A stretch of 64,000 nt of DNA from Anastrepha obliqua (GCF_027943255.1 NC_072895.1:45730001-45794000); one strand, 5' to 3'. Shown: positions 11,130 through 22,700, counted from the stretch's first letter. The notes: generated from the sequence alone by a model not told the origin. Program-made: numbers and translations.

Positions 11130-11815
11130 CATAAAATGATAGCCAGGCAGCAATCAAGGCTCTTAACTCTTTCTAGGTTACATCAAAACTGGTACTGGAA
11201 TATCTTGCTAAGCTGAATATCTTAGATCAGAACAAGCACGTACCTATCCTAAAGGTTGGAGCGCACAAAGGAATTACTGGGGTCAAAATGGCAATTAGTT
11301 AAAAAAAGGGCGGCCTCTCTATTTATAGGTTCAAAGCCACTTTGTGGCCTGGAAAAGGATAACTTCCCTTCTCTTATTCAGTAAACGAAATACAAATGAG
11401 TTCATAATGGAAGAATCTGCCGAGTTTATCAAAACCAATGATTGATGGCTTTAACTTAAACCGGTTTAAGGATTGTGTGGAATGCAATTAGAATAATTTT
11501 AGAATCGTCACAGGAATTCTAACAAGGCATTGCAGATTGAATCGCCATCTTACTATACTGGGAATATACGACAATGAAACTTCCAGAAATGAAAATGAAA
11601 CATCCAAGCATGCCCATGAGTTATGCGTACGCGGCATAAGCCCATGGGTTAAGATATTTTACCAGAGGAGGAAATTAAACGCAATAAAATAGGATAAATA
11701 GTGAAATGAATCGAGAAGGTTGGACTTAGAAAAATATTTTGAATCCATGAAGGGGGCACACTAAAGCATTCCGGTCACAGTGCCAAATCCCTTCATAATA
11801 ATAATAATCAGTACT
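11130..11815 (+). pseudogene. Jockey-like LINE: RNase H, C-terminus and 3' end
   Basis: Frame-shifted homology runs along the plus strand. NDSQAAIKALNSF (about 11140) is the RNase H SDSQAA block; TSKLVL and VGAHKGITGVKMA (about 11260-11295) match its VPGHKGIEGNEMA block; then FIGSKPLCGL-like text appears in a shifted frame. About 11500-11660 gives RIVTGILTRHCRLNRHLTIL followed by GIYDNETSRN and SPWVKIFYQR, the C-terminal zinc module with several Cys lost. The 3' end has GTCACAGTGCCAAATCCC and a short (ATA)n tail at about 11797-11811, resembling jockey/BS-type 3' ends. Multiple frameshifts and missing residues mark an old, inactive copy. Confidence 0.75.
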
Positions 11816-11889
11816 GCAAAAAACAAACTTTCGGTTCCCTTTTTAACGATTTTTTTTTGTTTGTGTTTTTATTAAAAAATTGAAAAGCA

Positions 11890-12280
11890 GAGAAAGCAAT
11901 TGGCAAATCAACAATATGTTGATGTTAAAAGATATCATAAGAAACTGCTTAGGCTTTCAAGAGAGGATATATCGAAAGTCGTGGTTTGTATAACCGGTCA
12001 TTGGCTATTTGGTAGACATTTCTTGAAGTTAGAATATTTTAGAAGTTGTCGAAATGTGGAAGAAACTGTTGATCACTTCCTTGCCTGGACAATTGCCTTA
12101 ACTAAAATCAGAGCAGGTTTTCTAGGTAGATACTTTTTTAATTCTCTTACAGAACTGTCATAAGAGCCACAAAGAAAAATAAATGACGTTCCCGTGTCGC
12201 TTAATGGTATCGCAACGGACCTGTATGGTTTAAGTGAGTTGGTCGTTCGGACCGACTACCATCATAACATAATCTAACCT
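11890..12280 (+). pseudogene. Second jockey-like LINE C-terminus and 3' UTR
   Basis: The frame at 11900-12163 encodes KLLRLSREDISKVVVCITGH, WLFGRHFLKL, RSCRNVEETVDHFLAW and RAGFLGRYFFNSLTELS. This is the terminal zinc module of a jockey-type ORF2 (GH..IGRH....G......CR.C...EET..H.LC.CP). The usual LCECPAL has become LAWTIAL, so the second Cys pair is lost. The 3' UTR runs to about 12280 and ends in ATCTAACCTAAAAC, a LINE-type 3' end rather than a telomeric repeat. It lies 75 bp downstream of another LINE 3' end of a different family. Confidence 0.85.
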
Positions 12281-12482
12281 AAAACATGTACTTACGTGCT
12301 CCTGTAATTGCCTTTATTGTTATAAGTGAAAACACGTGCTAGGCCAATACGAGGTGACTATGTTTGAATATCGATGTGTACATATATTTTACAAAGAGAA
12401 ACAGGACAAAGAATTGAAGAGAAATTAATATACTACACAATTTTTAGTGATTTGTAACTGACCTAACACACTTCGGATTATA

Positions 12483-13350
12483 TAGGGTGGGTCATGTAAA
12501 ACTTGCTTTTTGAATCGGCTATAAAAAAAAAACTAATCAATATTTTTTCAAACTTTTTCTTTTATTTTGAAGATTGAACATTGACATTTATGAATGAAAA
12601 ATAATATCGTTCAAATGACTGCCACGACTGGCTTTACAGTAGGCCATTCGATCAACCCAATTTTTAAGCACGTTTTCGATTGTTTGGGCTTCAATTTCAT
12701 GAATGGTAACTTCGATTTCGTATTTTAAAGCATCAATCGATCAATCGTCTCTGGATGGTTCGCATAGCATTTTTCCTTAACGGCTTCTCAAAAAAAAAAT
12801 AGTCCAACGGGCTTAAATCACAGCTCCGAGGCGGACAATTGATATTGGAATTCAAAAACGGTAGCCAAAAGTTCGAGTGTAACTTTGGCAGTGTGACGAG
12901 TTGAACCGTCCTGTTGAAACCAAATGTCGTCCATGTCATCCTCTTCAATTTTTGGAAACAACTCGTGAGCATGTCATGGTAAAGCTCGCTATTTACTGTA
13001 ACCGCGGCTCCTCGCTCATTTTCGAAAAAGAATGGCCCGATGATGCCGTAAGACCAAAAACCGCACCAAACAGTGACTCGTTGTGGATGCATTAGCTTCT
13101 CTACAGTAACGTGTGGATTTTCTGAGCCCTAAATCCGACAATTTTGCTTATTGACGTAGCCACCGATGTGAAAATCAGAAAAGAAGAAGAAGAAGGCTCA
13201 CCACTTTGGAAATAGGTTTTCAATATTTCCCAATTTTGTTCAAGCGTATAGCGTCCCATTTCGTATATGTCAAACCTTTAAGTACATTATGAACATATTT
13301 GACATGTCATTTGTGTTACCATTCTCAAAAAGCAAACGCTATATGGCCCG
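12483..13350 (-). mobile_element. DD41D-type (rosa-like) mariner relic, deleted at two points
   Basis: The minus strand starts with MGRYTLEQNWEILKTYF (helix-turn-helix entry, ATG near 13260), then jumps across a (TTC)n stretch (about 13179-13193) to HIGGYVNKQNCRI, GSENPHVTVEKLMHPQRVTV, WCGFWSYGIIGPFFFENE and GAAVTVNSELYHDML. A frameshift leads to IWFQQDGSTRHTAKVTLELL (second catalytic Asp). After another gap come PPRSCDLSPLDYFF (third Asp) and NWVDRMAYCKASRGSHLNDI. The first catalytic block (FSDEAHFH) is partly removed by the first deletion, leaving SDFHIGG. Imperfect inverted ends share TTGCTTTTTGA (left GGGTGGGTCATGTAAAAC.., right GGGCCATATAGCGT..). About 870 bp remain of roughly 1.3 kb. 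Confidence 0.88.
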
Positions 13351-13384
13351 TTAGTAGAATAATCAGTTGAGTAGCGCTCCCCGC

Positions 13385-13955
13385 TCTATATACTATTCGT
13401 AGACTTTAAGAAGGGGTTCGACACTATCAAACGAGACGCAATATGGATGGCACTAAGTAGTCGCTAGTCGCGCTGGCACGCACTGTCGGATTGAAGGCTA
13501 ACATAGCCAAGACCAAGGCCGAGAGAGTTAACCACAATAATGCAAGGCAGATATTGGTGGACGGATACCCGGTGGAATTCATCGAAAACTTCTGCTACCT
13601 AGATTTGGAGCAGATGAAGATGTCAACTGCTTGCTAATCAAAGCATGGACGGCATTCGGGCGAATGCATACAGTATGGGGGAGTTCGAAAATCTCCAGGC
13701 GAACTAAACTACAAATATTCAGCTCATGCGTGAAGTCCGTATTGTTTTACGGAAGCGAAAACTGCCTGGTCTCTAATACCATCACATAGAGGCTAAATCC
13801 CTCATCAACAAATGCCTCCGCATCAACTGCACAATATTTGAGCCAAACACCATCAGTAACGACGCACTGTGGAGATTAACGAACGAGGAACCCATCCTAT
13901 GGCAAATCCAACGCAGAAAATGGCGATGCATAGGTCACACATTGACCTAGTTCAA
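13385..13955 (+). pseudogene. RTE-like non-LTR reverse transcriptase relic
   Basis: Plus-strand frames give LYTIRRL-type text resolving to FVDFKKGFDTIKRDAIWMAL (RT block with the first catalytic-region Asp: DFKKAFD pattern). A jump then leads to ARTVGLKANIAKTKAERVNH, ILVDGYPVEFIENFCYL, WTAFGRMHTVW, SRRTKLQIFSSCVKSVLLYG and finally ISNDALWRLTNEEPI and RRKWRCIGHTL. This order is that of RTE/BovB-type RTs (family: GL.IN..KTK.M; LYGSETW; W.WIGHTLR). The region carrying the YADD box is deleted between about 13447 and 13480, and there are frameshifts. It begins about 35 bp after the mariner end. Clade is inferred from motif style. Confidence 0.8.
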
Positions 13956-14920
13956 TTTTTGCTTGTTAATCGAATTCCACATTTATAATTAGAAATATCT
14001 GCATTATTAACTAACAAAACATATTAAAACAAATGTTTACAAAAATAGAAAATGCTCAAAAATGCCACAGAAACAAATCTCATTACACTCAGCTTTCAGA
14101 TTAAATATTTCTTCACCTAAATTCGTATTTAAAATGCGAAACCTTATAGGTTTATCTGGCTTTGCAGAAAACCTTAAAAGCTTCATTTCGTAAAATTGAA
14201 ACACAATAAGCAACAAAAAGGACAAAAACTTTACACACATTTTCTCGTGTACCTACATCAGTGCATACTTATTAGCTAATACATTTAGATATGGAACACA
14301 CAGGTTCACAGATAGGTATACAAACATACACACATCCGCACTATAAAATGGAATATAATGAAAATGGCTTTTCACTTACGGTCTCGTTTTGTCCCTTCTT
14401 TGCTTCTCTTGCATTTCTTGGTTTTCTTGCTCTATTTGCCTCCACTTCAAATGCGGTAATAGAAGTATGATGAAAACTGCTAAAAGTATAGAAGGTAGAG
14501 AGAGAAAATGTAAGTAAGGTATTTAAGAAGCTTTGTCGAGAATAAAGCAAAAACAAGAAAATCTAAAACAAATTCACTTGTGTTCATTGTACGTGACATT
14601 TTTACCATCGACAATTTATCGTCTCGTCTGGTACACGTACAAATCTGGTAGGTGAACGTGTTTACATTTCCGGGAGTATAGAAAAGTTTAAAACTTTTGA
14701 GGATTACGTGCGTAAGCTTTTATGTTAACTGCGCACACACACATGATTGCATGCTGCATGACACTAATACAGTTAGGCAAGTGAATTTCCAAATAAAAAT
14801 ATTTAAATACTAGCGTACATATCGGGGGTGTTGAGCTTAGTCTGAAAGCATGTAAATAAATCCATTTTTAACACATACATACACACTTATGTAATTAGTT
14901 AACACAACACGACCTAATTA
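13956..14920. other. No gene recognised
   Basis: AT-rich unique sequence. Short frames at 14037-14240 and 14341-14556 are hydrophobic but show no known domain. Confidence 0.4.
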
Positions 14921-14995
14921 GTCAAAGTATCGCCCATCTCCAACTATGACTTTTGCCCATTTTTTAGGCAATTAGCGAATTCCATCTCTAACGAA
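14921..14995 (-). pseudogene. Mariner transposase C-terminal fragment
   Basis: About 25 codons on the minus strand read FVRDGIR, one stop, then LPKKWAKVIVGDGRYFD. This is the terminal motif of DD34D mariner transposases (G...LP.RW.KV....G.YF). No TIR was identified and nothing upstream matches, so it is a very short relic. Confidence is limited by length. Confidence 0.55.
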
Positions 14996-15069
14996 GTGCG
15001 GCGCCTTTGAGGGTGACCGAAATATTAAACCCGATTTATATTATCTTATAATTACACTAGTTTTCGAGT

Positions 15070-15410
15070 TAAATTTAGAACTGTTGGAGGTTTGCACTTC
15101 GACCTTATGGTCTCTTGTGCCCTCTATTCATCACGGTAACTCATCCAGACTAGTTCCTTTATTCTGCTTAAAATAGAGCTGTGTTGGAGCGTATGTGCCT
15201 TTCTTCTGGCTGCATCTATAGTATTCGAGATGTCTCAACTTTTTCCGCGCTATAGCGCTGTGTTCAAGAAGAAGGTTTATCGGAGTCTCCAGTGCACCAT
15301 ATACCGATTATATGCAGTCTTCAATGGCCTGTGAGAATTCCTGTGAGATTTATCTCCTTAAAGAAGGTTATGAGTTTTTCAAATCTCTAGTTGTGGCACC
15401 ACTCTCCAAG
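15070..15410 (-). pseudogene. LINE C-terminal zinc-module relic and 3' end
   Basis: On the minus strand, KEINLTGILTGH followed by a stop and RLHIIG (about 15375-15305) matches the INLTG.LTGHC.L..H opening of the C-terminal module of jockey-type ORF2. Decayed text follows to the LINE-like 3' block ending GGTCGAAGTGCAAACC (minus strand, about 15085-15100), comparable to the GTCGCAGTGC 3' end of other families. Heavily mutated. Confidence 0.6.
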
Positions 15411-15656
15411 TAAGTATTTTGCCTGGCATATTCCCATAGTTTGGTCAGCTAAACTCCTTTAGCCTTAGTTTACCGCAAAAAAAAGCGGTTCCTGAGTCCG
15501 AAATTCAATTTTGGACCCAGTAACGGTCCTAAATTAAGGACAGACGGGTGGGTTATTATACAATAATTCTTAATTCTTAAATTAAAGGTAATTAAATTTG
15601 CTATTTTGCATTGATGTTTTCTTTAGCATTAAAATTAAATGATTTGAAGATATATT
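15411..15656. other. Spacer
   Basis: AT-rich, no recognised feature before the mariner left end. Confidence 0.35.
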
Positions 15657-17473
15657 CAGTTGAGGAATACGCTAAAAGCGTTTTTTATATTTCCTTTTAT
15701 TTTGCAAACAATGGTTTGCTATTTGGCAAAGGGTAAGTATTCACTCAATAGGACTCTTTCTGCTCTGCGAAACTATTCTCTTCTTTGTTTTTCATTCAGG
15801 TCAAACAGCTGCCGAATCAGCTTGGGATACTTGCGACGCGTATGGAGAAGGTGTCATAGGTGAGTTTACAGCACGGAAATGGTTTGTAAAGTTCAAAAAT
15901 GATGCCTATGATACATCGCGCAGTGGAATGCCTTCTGAATTCGATGAAGAACGTCTCAAATCACATTTGAAGGAGAACGGTCGCCAAACCAGTCGGGAAT
16001 TGGCGGAAAAATGAACTGCGATCAAAAAACGATTCTCAATCACGTTTATTCAATGGGATTTACCGAAAAATTGGAATATTGGGTACCTCACGAACTCAAT
16101 GAAAAATACAAAGAAAGTCGCATTAATATTGCTTCTAAGCATCTCGACCTCCATCGCGGGCATAAACAGCGGGAAATAATAAGTGAATGTGAATATGAAG
16201 TAAAGAAAAGAGTGGGTGGCCTCAGGAGATATGCCAAGTTCGAGAATCAAGGCGGGATCTTCATCCAAATAAGATCATGATATGTGTTTGGTGGAACTGG
16301 GAGGGCGTAGTGTACTGGGAAATGCTCGGAAGGAATACCACGATCAACAAGAAGCTCTACATGTCCCAGCAACACCACGTGAATAAGACTTTTCGACTGA
16401 AAATACCTAATCGACATGGTCAAACCATACTCCTTCACGACAACGTTAGTCCCCATATTGCACAAGTTGTCAAAGCCGCACTCCAAGAGCTCGAAGGGGA
16501 GGTCCTTCAGCATTCGCCGTATTTTCCGGACCTTGCACCGTTCTCTGCCAAACCATATGCCAAACCTTCAATAACAAAGAAGTCCTCAAGGGGGACTTTA
16601 TAAGGTCAAAAAAATCAATTTTTTTTTTCGTTTTAAGCGATTCCTAATATATTTCAGAATATTCACACAAAGTTACAGAGCCTGATTCTCAATATTTCCG
16701 TAGATACAAAACCAAAGGTAGGCGAGCGTTAGGTAGTTACACTGTGACCGGACAGCTATGGTACAAACTTTATCTTCTTTTCTCGACTTTTCATTTTTAT
16801 GATTTCTTTGAATTGGCGTACATGAATGAAAAAAAATAATGAACCTTTTGAAATGAATCATAGCTTGTGCCCTTCAGTATTAAATTCTCTTCTATTTGAA
16901 CTAACAAAATAGATAAAAAAAAAATTTTCAAGATTTTTATACCAAGTTGAAGTGAATTTTTTTTATAGAAAGGCATTTTTTTCTTTAAAAACCTCCAGAA
17001 AGTTGAAATTTTGGAATTTCTCTCAGGTTTCTTAGTTCATCTAGAAAAAAAAATCATGATAATTAGAAATACATTTGAATTTTTTGCTTTACATAATAAT
17101 TACGAGCTGTATCTTGTACGCCAGTTGGAAACTCCAGCGTTGCAGCGCTCTACTAATTTCTACGTTAAACATTTTTTTCAACTTATTTTAACCAGTACAA
17201 AAATTTTTTATACGTTTTAAATGTTCACTAAAAGATAGAAAAAACTTTGCAGTGCTAAATTAATTTTTTCCTTAAAAAAAAATTGCAAAGTGATGCAATT
17301 TTTAGACCTCATAAACCAGGCTCCCCCCTTAAAAACTGAAAACTGGCTCAACGACTTCGACACCAGACCAGGCGATTTTCGGAAGAACGGGGAAGGTATA
17401 ACTGATTAACCTATTCTTTTTTGTTTAAATAAAGGTCTTCGGTAAAAACGCTATGAACTTAACCCTCAACTTA
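15657..17473 (+). mobile_element. DD34D mariner relic, interrupted by a nested MITE
   Basis: Left end about 15657 (CAGTTGAGGAATACG..AAGCGTTTTTT) pairs with the right end about 17473 (reverse complement TAAGTTGAGGGTTAAG..ATAGCGTTTTT). Between them the transposase reads SGQTAAESAWDTCDAYGEG (about 15795), FTARKWFVKFKND, GMPSEFDEERLKSHLKENG, then in other frames LEYWVPHELNEKYKESRIN, MICVWWNWEGVVYWEML, TILLHDNVSPHIAQVVKAAL (second catalytic Asp) and VLQHSPYFPDLAPF. The first catalytic block (GDEKW) is not recognisable (SECEYEV). After the nested element the protein resumes with ENWLNDF and TRPGDF (about 17338-17385). Stops and frameshifts occur throughout. The host mariner without the insert is about 1.08 kb, so internal sequence is also missing. 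Confidence 0.88.
16590..17328. mobile_element. 739-bp TTAA-target MITE nested in the mariner
   Basis: Imperfect inverted ends: left GGGGGACTTTATAAGGTC followed by AAAAAAATC; right, in reverse complement, GGGGGGAGCCTGGTTTATGA then GGTCTAAAAATT. The right flank is TTAA (17329-17332); the left flank is TCAA (16586-16589), readable as TTAA with one substitution. Removing the element and one flank copy restores the mariner reading FNNKEVLKTENWLND without a gap, which fixes the insertion precisely. TTAA target duplication is typical of piggyBac-type transposons; the piggyBac assignment is inference because no transposase is present. The internal 700 bp are AT-rich without a credible frame. Confidence 0.87.
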
Positions 17474-17754
17474 ATATTTACGAAGTAAAAAATATTTTTT
17501 TGTTTTTGCAAAATTTGAAAATTTTTGTTCTATATTTTAAGAAATATTTAAAAAATATAAACAAAAATAAAATAAAAACAATTTTAAAGTATAGTTAATT
17601 AATAAAATATAATAAATTTTTATTCTCATTTTGTGATAGCGGCTAAGGAAATTTAGCTCACTGTATTGCTCATTCTGTCAGAGTGCTTGTTTTGATCGGT
17701 TAACGGAGTCTCCAGTTATCTGAAATTTTTAAAATGTAGTATATTTTATACACA
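17474..17754. other. Spacer
   Basis: AT-rich; no recognised feature. Confidence 0.35.
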
Positions 17755-17990
17755 ATACAGCTGCTGTGATAAAGAAGAGTCTATGGAATACTTAATCCCC
17801 AGCTGTGAAACATTAGGCCACAGGAAACACAGAATCCTGGACTCGTACCTACTAGAGGAGAAAGACCTACAATTACTCCCTCCTAAGGAGCTGGTTCGAT
17901 TCCTCCGTATACTAAATAATTATAATTAAGTAATTAGAAGGGCAGTATAGATCAGTCTGATCGCAGTGCATAAAGGCCTTAACCTAACCC
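17755..17990 (+). pseudogene. LINE ORF2 C-terminus and 3' end
   Basis: The plus strand reads CCDKEESMEYLIPSCETLGH, RKHRILDSYLLEEKDLQLLP then PKELVRFLRILNNYN and a stop (about 17768-17928). This is the zinc-module end of a jockey-type ORF2 (CC.EEET.EHLLC.CP.LG..R...LG..LLEE.DLQLL.P.EL.RFLR). The His is replaced by Tyr in MEYLIPSC. A 3' UTR of about 60 bp ends CCTTAACCTAACCC. Upstream domains are missing; it is a 5'-truncated copy close to the right end of the mariner. Confidence 0.8.
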
Positions 17991-19204
17991 GTACAACCAT
18001 TACCATTTCCATACATAATACGGACAATACATAACATATAAAAAAATTATGTGCTCCACGACCTATTTTACATAGAAATTGGATGCTGTGGTTTTTGAAT
18101 AAAAAAAATGTGTCAGTAAATAGTAATCTAAAAGTACGTTCAGATATGTAATAATTACCAATAAATCCACAAAATTAATCTACCCGTTCACATATGGCAG
18201 ACTACCTGCAAAATTGACTATCAGCTATCAATAATATTGTGAAAAGTTTGTTTTGAAATGAAAACGAATATTGTAATTATATTGGTGGAATATTTCGGTG
18301 TTCTTGGTTTGCTAAATTATATTATTATTAACGATATGAAGAAAATATAAGGAGAAGGAATAGCTAATTTAATTGCGCAATTGGCTGCTAATAATAAACC
18401 GTTGGTGGAAATCCGTAAACGACGTTTAATGAGGTTTCAAAAAATTATGGCAGTGATACGCATTCCAAATTCGATATTACATTTTATAATAAGTAACAAG
18501 AGGGCAAATCGTTTATTGGCAAACGCTTTTTCCTGTTATTTGAATGCATAATTAAAATACCTAACAAAAATGTTATTAAAATTATGTCGGCTAATCTGTT
18601 ATCTTTGCCAGCATCCATTTTATTTAGTTTTTACTTTAACGTTTTTCTTTACACGCGTAAAAATAATGACCTATTGCACAGAAAATACAGGGTTATAAGC
18701 CAAAAAGTGTGGTTATTATCTGGGATTATTTTATAATCTCAGATTTTGGGAGAGAAATTTTGTATGAGAAATCTCGCTTTTTAATAACGGTTTGGGTGTT
18801 AAGCACGAAAAAGTTCATCTACTTATATGTGAACGTATTATAAGAGATCTGCAGATGTTGGCAATTAAAAAAAGCTAACACCCCTTTATGTTTATGGAAA
18901 CGTGTGCTTATTGCCCAATAGAAATTTATTTTAGTGCTTTAGCTTTTATTTAAAATGAAAAGAGTATGTACAAATTTTTTCTTTGAAACTCTAGTATTTG
19001 TTATATGTTTTGTATTATGTATCTGCTACATTTATACTCCGGTAAAAAAAACAAAATTTAGATTAAATTTTTCTTTAGTTTCTGGGTAATGGATTAGGTG
19101 CTCATATATCGGTTTATTATTATTATTTAGTCTGTGAGACTCAGAGACATAGGAAGCTGGACAACAAGGGCGTACGGTCACAGTAAGATCCTCCTCCTAA
19201 GGAC
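17991..19204. repeat. Gene-free interval with a candidate inverted-repeat element (18134-18840)
   Basis: No gene recognised. TACGTTCAGATATGTAA at 18134 is matched in inverse orientation by TTATATGTGAACGTA ending near 18840; a further partial copy of the motif (CCGTTCACATATGG) lies near 18183. The interior has no convincing transposase. It could be a decayed DNA transposon of about 700 bp, but the target duplication is unclear. Confidence 0.35.
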
Positions 19205-19782
19205 CCTCGCTGCTCAAAAACGGATCAGACTACACAGTCCCCGACGTCAACTTCAAGAAAGGCTTTAAGGTACGTTTTCCACCGAGAACCGAGTGGAGCA
19301 AAGGAGAGGTGATTGGAAGACACGATATCGAAATTTATACCAATGGTTCTAAGATGAACTGTGCTGTGGGAGCTGGTTTCCATTCGGTGCCACTCAACCT
19401 ATCTCAATCAATTCGTCTTCCTGATTATGCCACCGTGTTCCAGGCAGAATTTTTAGCGATCAGAGAAGCATGCAAATCCCTAAAACTCTACAAGAAAGTT
19501 GGTTCAAGAGTAGCTATCTTCTCAGACAGTCAAGCAGCTATTAAGGCCTCAGACTCCAACTACATTTCATCCAAACTGGTCCTACAGTGTAGAGAGGAGC
19601 TAAAACTGCTCAGCCATTGGCTTGAAATTACTCTGATATGGGTTCCCGGTCATAGGAACATACGTGGCAATGAGATAGCGGATGAGCTAGCAAGAAAGGT
19701 TTCGACACTAGACAGAGCAGAGGCGGTGGCAGTCTCAACCCCACTCAACAACACACTAAAAGCATCCATTGCTTCACACTAA
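19205..19782 (+). pseudogene. LINE-encoded RNase H domain, long intact frame with mutated active site
   Basis: The frame is open from a stop at about 19199 to 19782 (193 codons) and begins inside the spacer before RNase H (SDYTVPDVNFKKGFKVRFPP). Counting from the Met at 19309, the RNase H motifs are YTNGSKM (residue 12 Asn where the family has Asp), QAEFLAI (Glu47), FSDSQAAIKA (Asp73), WVPGHRN (His115) and GNEIADELAR (Asp125). Thus three of the four acidic active-site residues remain and the first is Asn (codon AAT at 19342-19344, one transition from Asp). Homology stops at KASIASH and a stop codon, with no C-terminal zinc module. The family is a jockey-type LINE; RT is absent. It is the best-preserved LINE reading frame in the window but should be inactive. 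Confidence 0.88.
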
Positions 19783-22700
19783 CATGCTTTAGAATTAAAA
19801 AAGTTTATGATTAATGTACGATCGAAATTAGTAGTAACAGATCAAAAGACATGAAATTTATGCTTGCCTTAGATCTCAAAATTTTTTTCTTGCCAAAACA
19901 TCGAATTTTCGCAATTTTTTTGGGATTTTTTGCAATTTATTCAAAATTGAAGGCTGAACGGCCCAAACTGACTTGAAATTCGTATTCAGCCCGTCGAAAA
20001 ACATGCCCGTAGATAGGTGGCGCCCGGTGTACAGACACCTTTTTTTTTTGTGTGCCAGTGTTATGAATATAAAACATTATCTATTGCAGTGATTATAATT
20101 TTGATAAGTATAAAATTTTACTGAGAAACAGTTATTCTTTATTGGTGGTATTTACTTTGTGTTACTGTTTTCCAGCAAGGATACCTTAATTGATGACGAT
20201 ACCTTTGCAATATTATTACAAGTTGGCGACAAGGAAGAAATGATTTTTTCTACAAGATTGAAACAGTGAAGTTGAGAACATTTTAGAGACAGATAGAATA
20301 CCAACTTTGAATCGCTAGCTAAAATGGAACATCGATGCGGTTTTAGGCGATGCTTTGCCTGATATACCAAGCAACCCTAAAAACCAAACCAGGAAATTAT
20401 ATAACACTGCATTATAAAAAAAAACGTGTGACTAGATTTATCTGCATCTCCTGCAGAAGTCACATGTGGAACATCGAGGTAGTTTGTGCCTAGAATCCTC
20501 AGATTGATTGTTTGAATTTTTTGCATGTTTGAGTTGTCAATAAAAGGGGTTTCTAACTAGCGCTAGTAATTTTTTATTAATATCTTCGGTAATACCTGAC
20601 CTTAGAGGTAAGGTTTATCAGAGGTATATGTTTGTGAATAATGTAACCGAAAATTTTTTTTTGATGAATCAAAGGTTAAATTAACTTAAGGCTCGAACAA
20701 GAGGAGCATTACCCGAATACTCTGTTTTACATTTAGCACCCAGAAAGTTAAGGACCTAGGAAGAGTACACTGTGGCAAATAGAAATTAATTTCTTCCAAA
20801 AGAAATGAGCCCTATTGAGGCTCTATGTTCCATATATTAGTAAAAGGTTCAAATATATATAAAATAAGTGAGCAATCAATACTGCCATTGCTGATTACTT
20901 AATATATTATCGTTGCATTCAATAATTTATTGGCCACAAAAATAGCGGCACTGTAAACAGATGCTGGTATTGGCACACAACTGTATACGAATATCTATAA
21001 CTGTAATAGCAGCCTATAAAAATTTTGTCTAAAGTGCTCACATATTTAAAATTTAAAATTTCCCTCTCCTTGTTGATCACTGCACCGAGTAAAAGTTTAT
21101 CAGAAGAAAATTTCTTGCATTTAATCAATACTCCAGTTTGAATATCATTCATTATAATATCAAAATTCCTCATAAATTACAGTCTATGACACTTTAATTT
21201 ACATTCTTACCTCTTTTCAAAACATTTATTATAAGGATTGCTCGATTTATGATATTAATTTACAAAAATTTATTACAGCCATTCTAGCAAAGCCCCATAA
21301 TTGCACATCGGCCAAGTGGGTACATATGTATGTACGTTATTCATGCTAATTTGATAATTCAACTAAAGTGTCATTTGTCATCACTGTAAAAGCTCTTGTT
21401 TATAAATAAATAATTCAATTTGAAGTCGCTTTATGCCCCTTTTTAGAAAAGCTTGCCGCCTCTTTACACTGCTGTTTCTGACACACAACATACGCACTTT
21501 AGCCCGTGAGCATACCAACGCACTCTATGCTGCTTAATGCTGTGCCTGCTAGCCGGTCTGGCTGCCTACTATCGCGTCAATTCCCCGATAAACGGATTTC
21601 ATGGTAAAAGCAAACACTGCATATTGCCACTCACATTGTCATCCTCAGCCTGTGTTGAGTGTCTTATTTGTTATCGTGTGGCCTTTCATACCCATCCACT
21701 CTAAGGCATTACTTTCACTTCACACTACTTACTGCCCTCCACAAGGCGATACGACCACATAGCTTATACTCGTACATATATGTATATCAATAATATATGC
21801 AAAAAGACATTCCAAGGGAGTTGGGTGACAGCGAGTAAACTCAGGAGGTCACTAGGTGGCGGACAATGCGAAATGATATGTCAGAGGAAAAGACAAATAA
21901 GCTACAGCAGCAACTAGGCAAAGGCTGTGCGATAATGTGATGAAGATACAAATGACACAACTGTTGCGCAGCGAGCAGCTTTTCGGGTAAAGTGTAATAA
22001 AAATAAATAAAAATATTTGGTTGGGTGCCTGAGTGTGGGAGTTGGGCTACTATTTGCACACCTTTAGAGCCAAATGTGGCATAAAGTTGAATTTAGGGAC
22101 ACAATTATTTTTCTTTGAAATATATATGAAATTGGAAAATATCTCGAAATTCAAGTGATAAATAAATATTCCTTGAGCAAATATGAGTTAAGCTTTGTTC
22201 AGGGAAAAGAGTTTTACTTTCCAGGTAGCCTTTCGTTTTAACTATCGCTGGGTGAGATGCAAATTTTATTTAAATATATAAAGGCGCATCAATTAAAAGC
22301 AAAATACGTTGCTTAGCGAAAGCTTATTTCTAAAAATATATAAGTATGTAGACAAAAAAAAAGTAATGTAAGCCAATGGTGTAATTATTCAGAAATATTG
22401 CGACGCAGGTGTTTCAGAAATAAAGATAGGCAAAACGAACAACTAATTACATATACAAAAGGAAGCAGAGTGGTGACATCGGGATAATATATTGATTATT
22501 AAATTCGTTGAACACAAACTGTAAGATTTCTTTGTATTTAAATTTTTTTATTAATTTCGCGTCCCATTTTTGCTTGCCATCTATATTTTACATTATTTAC
22601 AGGCCAGCTTCTTCTTTATTTGCAATTCGTTACCGAATGGGAGTGATCATGGATAAAATATAATGTATAAAATTCATGCATGCAAAATAAAATGAATACA

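Noticed and set aside
12260..12282. Telomere-like CTAACCTAAA; similar at 17980-17990
   Set aside because: Located exactly at LINE 3' ends following ORF2 C-termini; not tandem arrays.
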